Part shown: piece by piece, positions 1-10,683 of the stretch | How positions within the stretch are numbered: position 1 is the first letter of the stretch | How the letters are laid out: each line of letters opens with the position of its first letter | Assembly: GCA_944472135.2 (NCBI GenBank) | Contig: CALYDD020000441.1 | Location: 62,001 to 126,000 of the forward strand | Direction: 5' to 3' | Origin: Trichobilharzia regenti | Taxonomy: Eukaryota > Platyhelminthes > Trematoda > Strigeidida > Schistosomatidae | Length of the DNA: 64,000 nucleotides | The notes under the pieces: model-generated | Told to the model about the DNA's origin: nothing | Seen by the model: only the letters and a program-made list of their open reading frames with translations | Databases searched by the model: none | Translations under genes and position numbers: made by a program

Positions 1-2
1 GC

Positions 3-497
3 TCCGTCCTCCTTTATGGTTGTGAGACCTGGCCACTGAGAGTGAAAGACATGAAAAGACTAGCTGTCTTTGATCATAGGTGCCTACGTTCTATTTCCCG
101 TGTAAAGTGGCATAATAAGGTGAGCAACATGGAGGTTAGGTGTAGAGTTCTAGGTAAACAGGGGAAATCAATCGACGAAGTCGTGAAGCTACAAAGACTG
201 AGATGGTTAGGACATGTGTTACGTATGCCAAGCCATCGCCTCCCTCGACGAGCAATGTTGGCGGATATAGGGTCAGGCTGGAAAAAAGCTAGCGGCGGTC
301 AAACAAAAACTTGGCCGAACCAGTCAACGAAATCCACAACAGTTGGTCTAAGCCACGTAGAAAGGTGTAGACTTCCAGGCTGGGGTCCTCGGGACGGTAA
401 AAATCTATGGTTGGAAACAATTGGTGGCATGGCTCAAAATCGTTCTCAGTGGCTATCGCAGATGCATCCACTCCCTGTGACTTATGATCTCCAATGA
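3..497 (+). CDS. RTE-type LINE ORF2, C-terminal end (partial)
   Basis: The frame is open from the window edge to a TGA at 495-497, so the N-terminal endonuclease and RT lie outside the window. The reading starts with SVLLYGCETWPLR and later has LRWLGHVLRMP, LPRRA and a GSGWKK stretch. These are hallmarks of the region behind the RT palm in RTE-clade non-LTR elements, which are common in flatworms. The element would make a protein that nicks DNA and copies its own RNA into the break. No stop interrupts the visible 165 codons. I cannot tell whether the whole element is intact. Confidence 0.85.
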   Translation, partial: SVLLYGCETWPLRVKDMKRLAVFDHRCLRSISRVKWHNKVSNMEVRCRVLGKQGKSIDEVVKLQRLRWLGHVLRMPSHRLPRRAMLADIGSGWKKASGGQTKTWPNQSTKSTTVGLSHVERCRLPGWGPRDGKNLWLETIGGMAQNRSQWLSQMHPLPVTYDLQ

Positions 498-676
498 AAC
501 TGTTTTGTTCTTCGTTATTACTCCTCCTTTGTCTCACACCTCTGCTCACTGTTTCTATTATGCTTTTCTTTTACTTTCTTCTCTTGCTTCGCGTGCTACA
601 CGGATTGTGGCGACTTGAACTTCCGCACATTTGTGCAAAGTTCTATGTCGAAAACAGACAGACAGACAGGGGGATC
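498..676 (+). mobile_element. RTE LINE 3' UTR ending in an ACAG microsatellite
   Basis: A short pyrimidine-rich 3' UTR follows the RTE stop codon and ends in about four ACAG units at 653-670. RTE elements typically have short 3' UTRs that finish in a simple repeat, so I place the 3' end near 676. The exact boundary is inferred, because no target duplication can be checked without the 5' end. Confidence 0.55.
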
Positions 677-1813
677 AGACTGGTTGATATTGTATCTAGG
701 ATACTTTGGGAAATGAAACAGTCAAGCATACAGGCTGCAGTTCTAGGCAAAGGTGTATTATGATTTCCTCTCTATCCAACAGGTTTTGAGGACAAGCTTG
801 TTTTTTAGAGTCCAGTATTTGACATATTTCTTGGCCTACACGTAGAATTTGACTTCATCTGACTTTTTGAGAAATGATGTTGACTTATTCCAGCAGACCT
901 ACTCGGGTATGTGCAACTGTTTTGAGGGTATATGGAAAGTTGTGTTCGGTTGGCGATGATCAGTGTGCTTGCACTAAGAACGCTCACTGTCACTATCTGT
1001 ACCTAATTTAGTTTGATGAATGACGTATTGGTGTTTCTTTTACATTGGTGTCAGTAAGTAATTGCAAGTAATTCTTTTACCTCTCGGTACTCGTCAAAAA
1101 GATATACCGTCAACATCGGAGAGAGCCTGTGATTTTCGGTGATTTGTCAATCGTTACCGACATCTACAACGTTACTACCAAGCTGTTTAATCCGAAACTG
1201 ACGTGAGTATGATCTTAGTGAGCTTAGTGACAGCATCATGTACATGATTAGTTTTCATCGACGCTTATGACTGAAGGAAGTTTCGAATTGGCTACGGTCG
1301 AGTGACCATTGTGCACTTGTGTCAGTGTAGTGATTGTTGGTGTGATCATGTGAGGGGTGTTTAGACCGTCTGGCTGAGCTGAGGGTCCTTGGAATAGTGA
1401 AAATCATTAAGTAGAGACTCAGTACGGTAACTTGAACTTCTGTGCGGATCTGTGCTCTGATCAGTAATTCAAACAGAGGGTATCTTCTATACCAAGTAAG
1501 CTTACTAATTAATTAATTAAACAACTATTTGAACTACTGATTGGTTGTTGTTTGTGTGTGTTTCTGAGTGAACTGATGGCACTTTGCCAACCAAGAAGGT
1601 GTTGTTGCAATTCAGAAGTGTTTATTCCATTCTGATTATATGCCTGCCTCGACGTTTTATTCTGGTATGCGAAATTATCGAAATGTATTTGATGGTTTGT
1701 CAGTTTCTTTTTGATTTAGTCTTGTTTTGTTGAAACCATGAGATATTACGCGTTCTTGTCGTATCATAAATACTATGCAGAATGCTGATCGCCGTGTGTT
1801 GTTGATTCTCAGC
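677..1813. other. Unassigned non-coding stretch
   Basis: I see no long ORF, recognised repeat or RNA gene. The base composition is ordinary for the window. It is one of the few stretches over 1 kb not visibly repeated elsewhere in the window, so it may be older host intergenic DNA. Confidence 0.4.
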
Positions 1814-2640
1814 CTGTCTGAACCAGGACGTATAGTTATTGAATTGTACAGTTGTCCTCCAGGTAGAGCGGGAAAATCAACCTCGTTTCGTTTTCATCCC
1901 GTGGTTGTAGGCATACGATAACCAACCAATATTCAGGTAGGTACAACGTTTACAAGAGATTGGAAGCTGTTTTAGAAAAGTTAAAGTGCTAAGGTGAATC
2001 ATTAAAGTGTAATAAATTAAGTAAGTGCAATATATCGTTAATAAACACATTTATATATGAAACAGAATGGGGAAGTAATTAATCCTTAGGCCGACAACGT
2101 TCATTTGCAATGTATAATAAAACCAATATATTTCGCACTATTGTGATATCCACTTTTGGCTTTAATACAATTATTTTCAAGCCAGTTGTTTTTATTTCAT
2201 GCTTTTATGTCTGTTTGATGCACAACCGTACCCTACAGAGATTAGCAGAGGAATAAGTCGAATCAAATTCATAAAGAGCTATAAAATGTTAGGTTTAATG
2301 AAATATAATGAGGATCAAGTAAAGACGTTATTAGAAAATAAATGAGATAAGACATTATGATGTGGTATTCAAAGATACGACAATGGATAGCAAGTTAATT
2401 TATAAGATGCCCCATAAATCTCTGCAGATCCCACATGGTCGCATCTCAACAATAGGCTCAGCGAATGGTATATATTTAAAGGTAGAAGCATGGTCTGTCA
2501 AGGCATTCACTATTATCCTTTTTCAAGATAGAGATCTAAGCCCTCATAAAAATCAGAAAAATCTCGAGCCTTCAAATTGCGTATTGCTGTTCCTGCAGAA
2601 TGGGGCGATTCACCTTAGTGATCACCACCATATCTACTGA
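1814..2640 (-). mobile_element. CR1-C 3' UTR fragment, antisense
   Basis: This is the reverse complement of the CR1-C 3' UTR seen in full at 23.3-25.1 kb. It forms an inverted repeat with 3392-3912, and the matching part is about 1818-2338. The 92-codon ORF inside it is not a protein gene: it is simply antisense to a UTR. The fragment lacks the terminal hairpins and the (ATT)n tail. Confidence 0.75.
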
Positions 2641-2647
2641 GGATAAA

Positions 2648-3153
2648 TGTATTAAAACCAAAAGTATACATCATGATAGTACGAGATATACGTGTAGCAT
2701 TATACATTGCAAATGAGCGTTGTCAGCCTAGGCAGTTTTCTTTTTTTAATGCATTTATTAATGATACTTGCACTTACCTATTTTATTACAATTTAATGAT
2801 TCACCTCAGCACTTTTACTTTTCTAAAACAGCTTTCAATCCCTTGTAAACGTTGTACTTACCTCAATATTGGTTGGTTATCGTATGCCTACAACCACGGG
2901 ATGAAAACGAAACGAAGTCGATTTTCCCGCTCAACCTGGAGGACAACTGTACAATTCAATAACTATACGTCCTGGTTCAGACAATGAGTGTATTTATATA
3001 TATATATATCAAATATTCAACTGTTGAAACATTATTAACTTGTAGACAATCTACGATTTGATATTATATCAAACTTGACCGTGCCTGTAAAAATGGCATG
3101 CATTTTCATGTAAATTTATATGTTTATATGAGAATATACATTATTATTATTAA
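2648..3153 (+). mobile_element. CR1-C 3' end copy with (ATT)n tail
   Basis: A diverged 5'-truncated copy of the last 500 bp of CR1-C. It runs through an AT dinucleotide stretch near 3000-3010 and the terminal module (GTGCC, loop, GGCAT, then TCATG/CATGA) to a short ATT repeat near 3141-3153. It lies between the two arms of the CR1-C inverted repeat. Confidence 0.7.
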
Positions 3154-3391
3154 GACTGTCTAATAATTGTTCACAACCTTGTCATATATATTTCGCTCAC
3201 ACTATTTGTGTGAACTACTTTACTTACTTACCACTTTGGTGTGAGACCATTTTATTTTCGTCTCCTTGTGTTTGGACAATAGTAGTATCATCGTAAACCT
3301 AGTGGTCTTCTGATTTCCGCCTTCTTGCGTCAGGACTATTAGTTTCTCGACAGGTCCATAACAATAAATTTAGCGACGAGAACATAAAGTT
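3154..3391. other. Unassigned 240-bp spacer
   Basis: It begins right after an ATT tail and ends where the next CR1-C fragment starts. I see no ORF or known motif. It may be a host remnant or the end of an unrecognised element. Confidence 0.35.
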
Positions 3392-4095
3392 TTCTAATAA
3401 CGTCTTAACTTAATCCTCATTATATTTCATTAAACCTAACATTTTATAGCTCTTTATGAATTTGATTCGACTTATTCCTCTGCTAATCTCTGTAGGGTAC
3501 GGTTGTGCATCAAACAGACATAAAAGCATGAAATAAAAACAACTGGCTTGAAAATAATTGTATTAAAGCCAAAAGTGGATATCACAATAGTGCGAAATAT
3601 ATTGGTATTATTATACATTGCAAATGAATGTTGTCGGCCTAAGGATTAATTACTTACCCATTCTGTTTCATATATAAATGTATTTATTAACGATATATTG
3701 CACTTACTTAATTTATTACACTTCAATGATTCACCTTAGCACTTTAACTTTTCTAAAACAGCTTCCAATCTCTTGTAAACGTTGTACCTACCTGAATATT
3801 GGTTGGTTATCGTATGCCTACAACCACGGGATGAAAGCGAAACGAAGTCGATTTTCCCGCTCAACCTGGAGGACAACTGTACAATTCAATAACTATACGT
3901 CCTGGTTCAGACAATGAGTGTAATATATATATATATATATCAAATATTCAACTGTTGAAACATTATTAACTTGTAGACAATCTACGATTTGATATTATAT
4001 CAAACTTGACCGTGCCTGTAAAAATGGCATGCATTTTCATGTAAATTTATATGTTTACATGAGAATATACATTATTATTATTATTATTATTATTA
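3392..4095 (+). mobile_element. CR1-C 3' end copy with (ATT)n tail
   Basis: This carries the last 700 bp of CR1-C, with an AT repeat at 3922-3940, the terminal hairpins at 4011-4062 and an ATT array at about 4070-4095. The next element is joined directly to this array. The 79-codon ORF inside (3678-3917) recurs in the other copies because the UTR itself is repeated, and it looks incidental. Confidence 0.75.
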
Positions 4096-4850
4096 AAATA
4101 TCTAGGCGTTTGGAGCGCAAAGTGGCAACTGACTTTCAACCCGGACAAGTGCGGTATAACCTGCCTCGGACGCTGGAAACCGATAATGTGCCTATATATG
4201 TACGGTGAGCTCCTCTCGAATCTGAACACAGTCACAGATCTCGGGATAACATCCTCAGATTTATCCTTTTCCGATCATGCAAATAAGGTTGTATCTGACC
4301 GTAAACGACTTACTGGCTTTGTACTGCGTAACTTCTACACCCAAGAAGCAAGATTAGCTGTATATAGGACATGTATCCGTCCCAAACTTGGATACTGTGC
4401 TCTCCCATTTAGTAACCTCAGGTCTGTAGACAGAAAAAAATCGAAAGTCTCCAGAGATTCCTCACGAAACGCATAGTAGGGTTCGACCAACAAGTGGAAT
4501 GTGTTGACAGATGTGTACGTCTGAAACTAGAGCCTCTGTGGTTAAGGAGAGTGAAGTGCAACTTATTTCTACCCTTCAAAGTCATCAGGAAACATTGCTA
4601 CAGTAACTCATCCACAACGTGGGAAAATATTAAATGATATCAGCTGCGAAACCACGACTACCTCGTCAAGGTGGCTGCCCACAGAAAATCCATTAGGGCA
4701 AACTTTTTCACCATAAAATATTGCACTCTTCGGAACCAACTACCACCTGAAACAAGATGTTGTGAAAACACCGACGGGTTCAAACGGAGCCTAGAAAGAC
4801 ACTTTAACATGTCCACGCTAGCTCGTCTAAAAGACCACAACTGTTGGTAG
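4096..4850 (+). pseudogene. CR1-C ORF2, RT thumb to C-terminus, frameshifted
   Basis: The fragment starts abruptly after an ATT array with YLGVWSAKWQLTFNPDKCG, the segment following the RT catalytic motif in CR1 elements. It continues through VTDLGI, SSDLSFSDH and YRTCIRPKLGYC. The frame shifts at the A-run near 4434-4440, after which the reading resumes as LQRFLTKRIVGFD and LEPLWLRRVKCNLF. A TGA interrupts near 4633, and a TAG at 4848-4850 matches the natural end. The same frameshift and TGA occur in the copy at 22.5-23.3 kb, so both descend from an already dead source or from each other. Confidence 0.8.
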
Positions 4851-6002
4851 AGTGGAAATTGACGGCCAGTCCAGTCTTCAGTATAGACACATACGTATAT
4901 CTCGACTCTAATACTCACGCAGCGAACGTTAACTAATTAACTGATTTCTATTCTCTATAATTTTCAATAAGTTCTGTTGGTAAAAATAACACTGGAAATA
5001 ATTATAATAGCATCCACACCTTTCAACATTTTACATACGTATATACTAATATGATAATACTTATTAATCATGCATGTTCAATTCTTAAAATTAGATTGTT
5101 ATTAGAATATTTAAAATGATTAAAATATTTATACATCAAATGTTCTCTTGCTTTACCACTCTCGTTTCCCTTATAACACTCAATTATTGAGCATAGTGTA
5201 TTATTTGATATACGAATTATATTATTGATTATACTCTTATCATATATGGTTTGATTTACTCTACGGCTCCCTGTAGACTAACTGCCATTCTTCAGTTTAC
5301 ACACACTGCAGTATTGCTAGCCAAATGCCAAAATTTTGTTGGTTCTGTGTTAATATCTTTTTATAATATATCTAGACACGTTACTTTGCAATGTCAGATG
5401 TTTACTATATATTAGTACACTAAGTCCTGCCAACCGACCTTACCTTCAGTTCATACTACCTACATTGAACCCTAACTATAGTGTTCTGCTGAATCTTGCT
5501 CCGCTATTCACAAAACCTATTCTTTTTACTCTTTAAGTTTTTAGCTTTTTATAAAGTAATCTGTTCATTAGGATGCATGCACAAATATATAATATGTTCA
5601 TAAAGATGTACGTGGAGACCTATTGGAAGCACTCATTAAGAAAGCTGGGGAGATGGAATATAGGGTACGAACATGTCTGGTACCAAGCAATATATTTGCG
5701 GTAGCCATAATAATCATAGACTCAGAGCCTAATATCAAGGAAGGAGGGAGGGTGACGCTAGCTGGTGGTCACTAAGGTGAATCACCCCATTCTGTAGAAA
5801 CAGCAACATGCAAATTGACGGCTCGAGATATTTCTGATTTGTATGAGGGCTTAGATCTTCATCTTGAAAAAGATAATAATGAACGCCTTGACAGATCATG
5901 CTTCTACCTTTAAATATAAACCATTCGCTCAGCCTATTGTTGAGATTCGACCAAGTGAGCTCCGCGCAGATTTATGGGGCATCTTATAAATTAACTTGCT
6001 AT
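4851..6002 (+). mobile_element. CR1-C 3' UTR, first 1.15 kb
   Basis: This sequence matches 23266-24420 and much of 48530-49498. It stops at 6002, where CR1-B sequence takes over. The junction shares TCCA with both sources, so it is either a microhomology join or a 5'-truncated insertion. No coding potential is seen. The 86-codon antisense ORF near 4658-4918 is a shadow. Confidence 0.75.
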
Positions 6003-6003
6003 C

Positions 6004-8109
6004 CAAGAACTTATTCGACTCTGTCAATGGGATGACTATTTTACCACTGACTCCCTGGAGGCCTTAGTAACCCTGTTTTACAGGAATGTTACCCTTTGTC
6101 TAGATACAGTTGCCCCAAATAAAATAGTGAAATTAAGTAGACACCGAACTGAATATATTCCAAGGGCACACCGTAATAAGTTAAGGAAACTGAAGAAACA
6201 GTACTATTCCACTAAGGACATATCACTATTGCTCTCAATCCACGAGTCTCTTGAATCTATCAAGCGCCTACGTTCCCAAAAGGACCTCGACGAAGAGTTA
6301 ACGGCACTTGAAAGTACCTCCAAAGTTTATAACTTAACGGCACTTCTTAAAAAACGAATGCAGTCAGCGAGGGAAATCCCATACTTACTTCACGACAAAG
6401 TAATCTACAATGAACCTGCCACTATCTGTGAACTGTTCAGTGATTGGTTTGCAAACTTTAGTTTAGAAACACATATGCCTGGTGAAACCGCTCCCCTTAC
6501 TATCTCTTCCCTTGAAAGCATTGTGTTCACTAATCAACTAATAGTACAAGCAATTAAAAGCCTTAAACCTTCCACTAGTACGGGACCGGATGGCCTCGCT
6601 TCGATAATTTTCAAAAACAGTGGGTGTGATATACCCTTGTTACTTCTTAAATTCTTCTCAATATCTATGGACACTGGCACTTACCCTAGTGAGTGGAAAA
6701 CTAGCTTCATAATTCCACATTACAAATCTGGTGATAGGGCAAACGTCCGCAATTACAGACCCATAAATATAACCCCAGTTATCTCACGAATCATGGAGAA
6801 AGTTGTAAAGGATCAATTGTCAGACTACCTAATTAGGGAGGATCTTGTTACAAGGTCTCAACACGGATTTCTCAAAAATAGATCCTGCGTTACTTGCCAC
6901 TTCGACTTTTTCAACTGCATCACTAGTAGTCGCGAAGCACGTAAGCTAGTCGTTGTTCTCTATTTCGATATATCTAGGGCATTTGACATGGTATCTCACA
7001 GTATTCTCTTTGAGAAGCTGTACTCTTGTGGAATTCGCAACCCATTACTGAACTGGTTAAAATCATTTCTAAGCAACAGGGTACAAATAACCAAAGTTGG
7101 ATCTGTATTGTCTCACCCTAGGCAAATCTCAAGTGGGGTCGTGCAAGGTAGTGTCCTAGGTCCACTTTTATTCACAGTTTACATTAACAGCATTTGCAAG
7201 TGCTTCACCTCAGGTAAACCATTCCTATATGCTGACGACCTCAAAGTCGTCTACTCCTGCTACACTCATGAATTAAGCGATATGGTAGATAAAATACATC
7301 TTGAACTAAGTAGTCTCGCAACATGGTGTGCTGAATCCTGCCTAAATTTTAACATTGACAAATGCGGCTGGATTTGTATCGGCAACAGTAAGCTTGATCT
7401 AAACCTTGAAATAAATGGGCGAAAACTAGCTAAGCTCAACTCAGTCGTAGATCTCGGTATTAGATACTCTAGTAACCTAACGTTCGCTGAACAGACTGAT
7501 TATGCCAGACGTAAAACGCGTAGGCTGATAGGATGCATAACACGCAATTTCTTTTGTTGTGAAACTAGGGTTTTATTATACAAAGTATGTGTCCGACCTA
7601 TCTTAGAATACTGCCCGTTTATTCTTAGCGGACTAAGACAAAATGACAAGCTTAAATTAGAGGGAGTGCAACGGCAGTTTACCTCAAGAACTCTTGGTTT
7701 AGAAAGTAGTCTGGAATACCATGAGAGATGCGTAAGACTAAGATTAGAACCCCTCTGGAAAAGACGCCTTAAGCTAAACCTAATCTTTTACTATAAGCTA
7801 ACTAATCTTCTCTTGCATTCCTCCGAGCCATTAACTAAACCTACCGCTGTCGTCAGTTACAATCTTAGAAATCATCACAACCTAGCTGCTATAGAGCACT
7901 GTCAGACTTACGTGCGGTACAACTTCTTCTTAAATAAGTTTTCAGTCATTTGGAATAGACTACCAGCTAATGTGCGCGATGCAAACACACTTCCAGTGTT
8001 CATCTCCTCAGTCACCAGACTGCTCAAAGATGACAATGCACTTATACGTCTAACTCTTACACCCTCTTTTTCACCCTACATAGATATTTTAAGTTGTTTA
8101 AACGTGTAG
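6004..8109 (+). CDS. CR1-B ORF2, 5' truncated: linker, RT and C-terminal domain
   Basis: The frame is open from the truncation point at about 6004 to a TAG at 8107-8109 (701 codons). The first Met at 6127 is not the natural start, because the antisense copy at 19.6-22.1 kb continues upstream into the endonuclease. Counting from 6127, the RT shows NYRPI (209-213), QHGFLKNRSC (245-254), FDISRAFD (280-287), SGVVQGSVLGPLLF (336-349) and the catalytic LYADD (367-371). The thumb and C-terminal region follow. The protein would copy element RNA at a nicked target, but the missing AP endonuclease makes this copy non-autonomous. No stop or frameshift suggests recent insertion. Confidence 0.9.
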   Translation, partial: QELIRLCQWDDYFTTDSLEALVTLFYRNVTLCLDTVAPNKIVKLSRHRTEYIPRAHRNKLRKLKKQYYSTKDISLLLSIHESLESIKRLRSQKDLDEELTALESTSKVYNLTALLKKRMQSAREIPYLLHDKVIYNEPATICELFSDWFANFSLETHMPGETAPLTISSLESIVFTNQLIVQAIKSLKPSTSTGPDGLASIIFKNSGCDIPLLLLKFFSISMDTGTYPSEWKTSFIIPHYKSGDRANVRNYRPINITPVISRIMEKVVKDQLSDYLIREDLVTRSQHGFLKNRSCVTCHFDFFNCITSSREARKLVVVLYFDISRAFDMVSHSILFEKLYSCGIRNPLLNWLKSFLSNRVQITKVGSVLSHPRQISSGVVQGSVLGPLLFTVYINSICKCFTSGKPFLYADDLKVVYSCYTHELSDMVDKIHLELSSLATWCAESCLNFNIDKCGWICIGNSKLDLNLEINGRKLAKLNSVVDLGIRYSSNLTFAEQTDYARRKTRRLIGCITRNFFCCETRVLLYKVCVRPILEYCPFILSGLRQNDKLKLEGVQRQFTSRTLGLESSLEYHERCVRLRLEPLWKRRLKLNLIFYYKLTNLLLHSSEPLTKPTAVVSYNLRNHHNLAAIEHCQTYVRYNFFLNKFSVIWNRLPANVRDANTLPVFISSVTRLLKDDNALIRLTLTPSFSPYIDILSCLNV

Positions 8110-8716
8110 TTACAGCAAACTACAATTATAAATTTTAATATTATTGGAACTAGATGATTAACATTTCTACACAGGACAGTAATATTAGTTCACACATAAT
8201 ATAAAAGTTAGCATAACGGGACTAGTTAGTTTGTGTACCAAAATAACCACAGTTACTAAAGAGAATATATATGTGTATATTTATTAATCACTCCTTAAGG
8301 ACTCCCGTTGCTTTCTTTTGCGTTGCTGTTGTTTGTCTTCTTTTTTCTCTCACCATTTTAGCTTCCATTTGACTTTTTGAATGAGAATGAATAATGTGGA
8401 TATTTGACCATTTACAATGACAAATGATCTGCAAACATTATTGGTCCCGTATCTTTCAGTTGCCTGGTTAATAACGAATTAACTTTCTCCACGACGCAAC
8501 CTGGATTACATTTGTGGATTACATTTGTGGAATATACTCTTATACCAATGGAAAAGTATCAATTTGTAATACAACTTCACGATTGTAGCTTATAACATAA
8601 CTGATCGTATCTGTAAAAATAGCTTCCTTATTACCCAATTTGGATATAAATCAAATCGAAAATAAGATTCGGATTTGTACACACCCAGGTTATATTGAGG
8701 AATTACTTCAAGCTTT
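8110..8716 (+). mobile_element. CR1-B 3' UTR, truncated
   Basis: This matches the antisense copies at 19143-19565 and, from about 8530, 15170-15355. It contains a local duplication of GGATTACATTTGTG near 8512-8540. It ends at 8716 where antisense CR1-C begins, so the terminal hairpins and tail are missing. Those are preserved at 14804-15355 (antisense) and 48131-48530. Confidence 0.75.
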
Positions 8717-8875
8717 AGAAGCATGATCTGTCAAGGCGTTCATTATTATCTTTTTCAAGATGAAGATCTAAGCCCTCATAAAAATCAGAAATATCTCGAG
8801 CCGTCAATTTGCATGTTGCTGTTTCTACAGAATGGTGTGATTCACCTTAGTTACCACCACCACATCTACTCATCG
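8717..8875 (-). mobile_element. CR1-C 3' UTR fragment, antisense
   Basis: It reverse-complements the CR1-C segment around 24180-24340. It begins the chimeric block (8717-about 9600) that recurs at 26175-about 27060 in the same order and orientation. Confidence 0.7.
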
Positions 8876-9185
8876 GCTTGCTCTGTAATCTATAGCTTGA
8901 TGAGAGGAGGTTATACGCTTCAGCGCGTCCGCAGCCAAGTATCAGATTTTCAGCTTTTTTTAGGTTGGCGTGATGTATATAAGGATTTTTTTCAGAGAGT
9001 CTATTGGGTCTATTTCCGAAAGCTTGTTTTTAGTTAAATCCATTAAAGACTTAACGTGGCCACTGTCAAACCGAATCTCCGTGGTATTTTCGAGATCGGT
9101 AGTGACACACTATGCAACTGGCCTAATTTTTTCTGAAGTTCACTTTGTTGACTTTGGATAGACTCTATCTCACGCTGCATAATCC
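8876..9185 (-). pseudogene. CR1 ORF1 coiled-coil fragment, antisense
   Basis: On the minus strand this resembles the ORF1 segment at 13250-13430: the stretch reading VKSLLDVTQNKLSDLDPI there appears here as VKSLMDLTKNKLSEIDPI. Several stops and shifts break the frame, so it is a relic. The region corresponds to the coiled coil of the CR1 ORF1 RNA-binding protein. The plus-strand ORFs of 104 and 63 codons here are shadows. Confidence 0.6.
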
Positions 9186-9524
9186 TTAAACCTGACTCAC
9201 TTTGGACAAGAAGACTTATTTAAGGTCCTTCACGAAATATCATTCTCAGGTAACAGGGACATACAATTCACACAGGAAGGTTCTTACGATCTGCGTAACC
9301 AAACTTGCACGGTGACAACTCATTCCTTTAAGTCAACACTCCGTGAAAACTTCTTCACAGTCATGTATTCTATAATATGGAATAGCCTGCCTATAGATAT
9401 CAGAACTCGCTCTTCAATTAAAAGCTTCAAACGCTCTCTGTACAGACTGTTTCACTCTACTGATTATATTAATAAATTATTTACTCCTAGAACAAATCAT
9501 CTGTTAGTCTACTACAGCACCTAA
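9186..9524 (+). pseudogene. CR1-A ORF2, C-terminal tail
   Basis: The last 110 or so codons match the end of the ORF at 15.4-18.0 kb (NIWNSLPIDIRT-like, then FKRSLYRLFHSTDYINKLF and TNHLLVYYST). Compared with that copy it lacks about 21 bp near 9223, which removes the residues around LIINLIFFF. It has no RT catalytic region and is a 5'-deleted remnant fused to antisense ORF1 sequence. Confidence 0.75.
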
Positions 9525-10682
9525 AAAGCGCGCTTCAATACTCCTAGCACTCGAAAAACAATAAATAACCTAGTCGTATTAATGCATGAAGACTTAGTAG
9601 GGAACACACTGGAACATTTCACTCCTAGAAATAGGACCTGTCACTCTATTGTAACCTTCAAACACTTGCTGTATAAACTGTTTCATCCCAATGACTATCC
9701 CTACCAGAACCCATGAATTATTTCTCAAATGCATCAGTTGTTAGAACACTAAAACGCTCATACTCATTAATATATGTTTTGACACTAAATAAACTCTAAG
9801 ACTTAGCATAAATACGTGAAAACACAACTACAATATAGGTAAAAGTTTACTATGGTATAATATGCAATCGACATAAACATTTATATATGCATATAACATT
9901 GATGCATTTTTCATGTTGACATACTTTCTATTTCTGGTATTCTACTGCTGTGCATACTCTTCTATTTATCTCCTGTTCGAGGTCGAACAACCCTGCATCT
10001 AAACCGAAATGAAGCTGAATTCCAGACCATTTAACTCATAACCACTCAAATCCCATGAAAGATCCAATTCTACCATTTGAAGACGCTGGCGAACATGCTG
10101 TAAATGAGTATTCATGATCTGAAATGAAGAAGCAACTGGTTTACAAACAGTTTTCAACATTTTACTGAACTTAAGTGTACAGTCCGCCATGCAGACACAA
10201 ATGGAGAATTCTGGAATCGACCTAGGCACCATTTGATGCAGTAAAACAACCCAAAATGACCTTATATAGTTTTCGCCTCCACGATCAAATTTCTTTCCTG
10301 TTATGAAACTACGATAAGGCTGCTGAAAAATGGAATAAATATATCACTGATCTCAACATAATACATCAATAATCTTTAAGCCAAGGATGTTGTTCACAAC
10401 AAAGCTATGTAAGAGAATTGACTTCAAGCTTTATTTTTCCCAGATATCTGTATTACATTCATCTGATGTCTGGGTTTTTTGTTAATCCGAAGACAATATC
10501 TCTATATCTCTTTATGTGCTACACAAACAAACTTTATAGCAGACTGTTCCGACTGTCTCTAATGTCAGAAAGAACAGCCAAATTGTAAATCCATTATACA
10601 TCGAATTATGTGTAATTTATATAACAACTTATCCATGCCTGTACAACTGGCATGTTCCTGCATGAACAGGAAGAAATATATT
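9525..10682 (+). mobile_element. CR1-A 3' UTR with terminal hairpins
   Basis: This is a long 3' UTR shared with 18011-19142 and 35636-36236. It ends with two perfect hairpins: CATGCC/GGCATG at 10634-10654 and TTCCTG/CAGGAA at 10655-10672. A short AT-rich tail joins antisense Gypsy sequence. The 77-codon antisense ORF near 9999-10232 recurs in other UTR copies with indels and is probably not coding. Confidence 0.75.
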
Positions 10683-10683
10683 A

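Noticed and set aside
805..993. 62-codon antisense ORF
   Set aside because: No homology, no copies and no motif; chance ORF.
3678..3917. 79-codon ORF repeated at 2673-2987 and 24754-24999
   Set aside because: It recurs because it lies in the CR1-C 3' UTR; the start shifts and lengths differ, and no domain is visible.
9999..10232. 77-codon antisense ORF recurring near 18504 and 33372
   Set aside because: Lies within the CR1-A 3' UTR; the copies carry indels that break it, which is not protein-like conservation.
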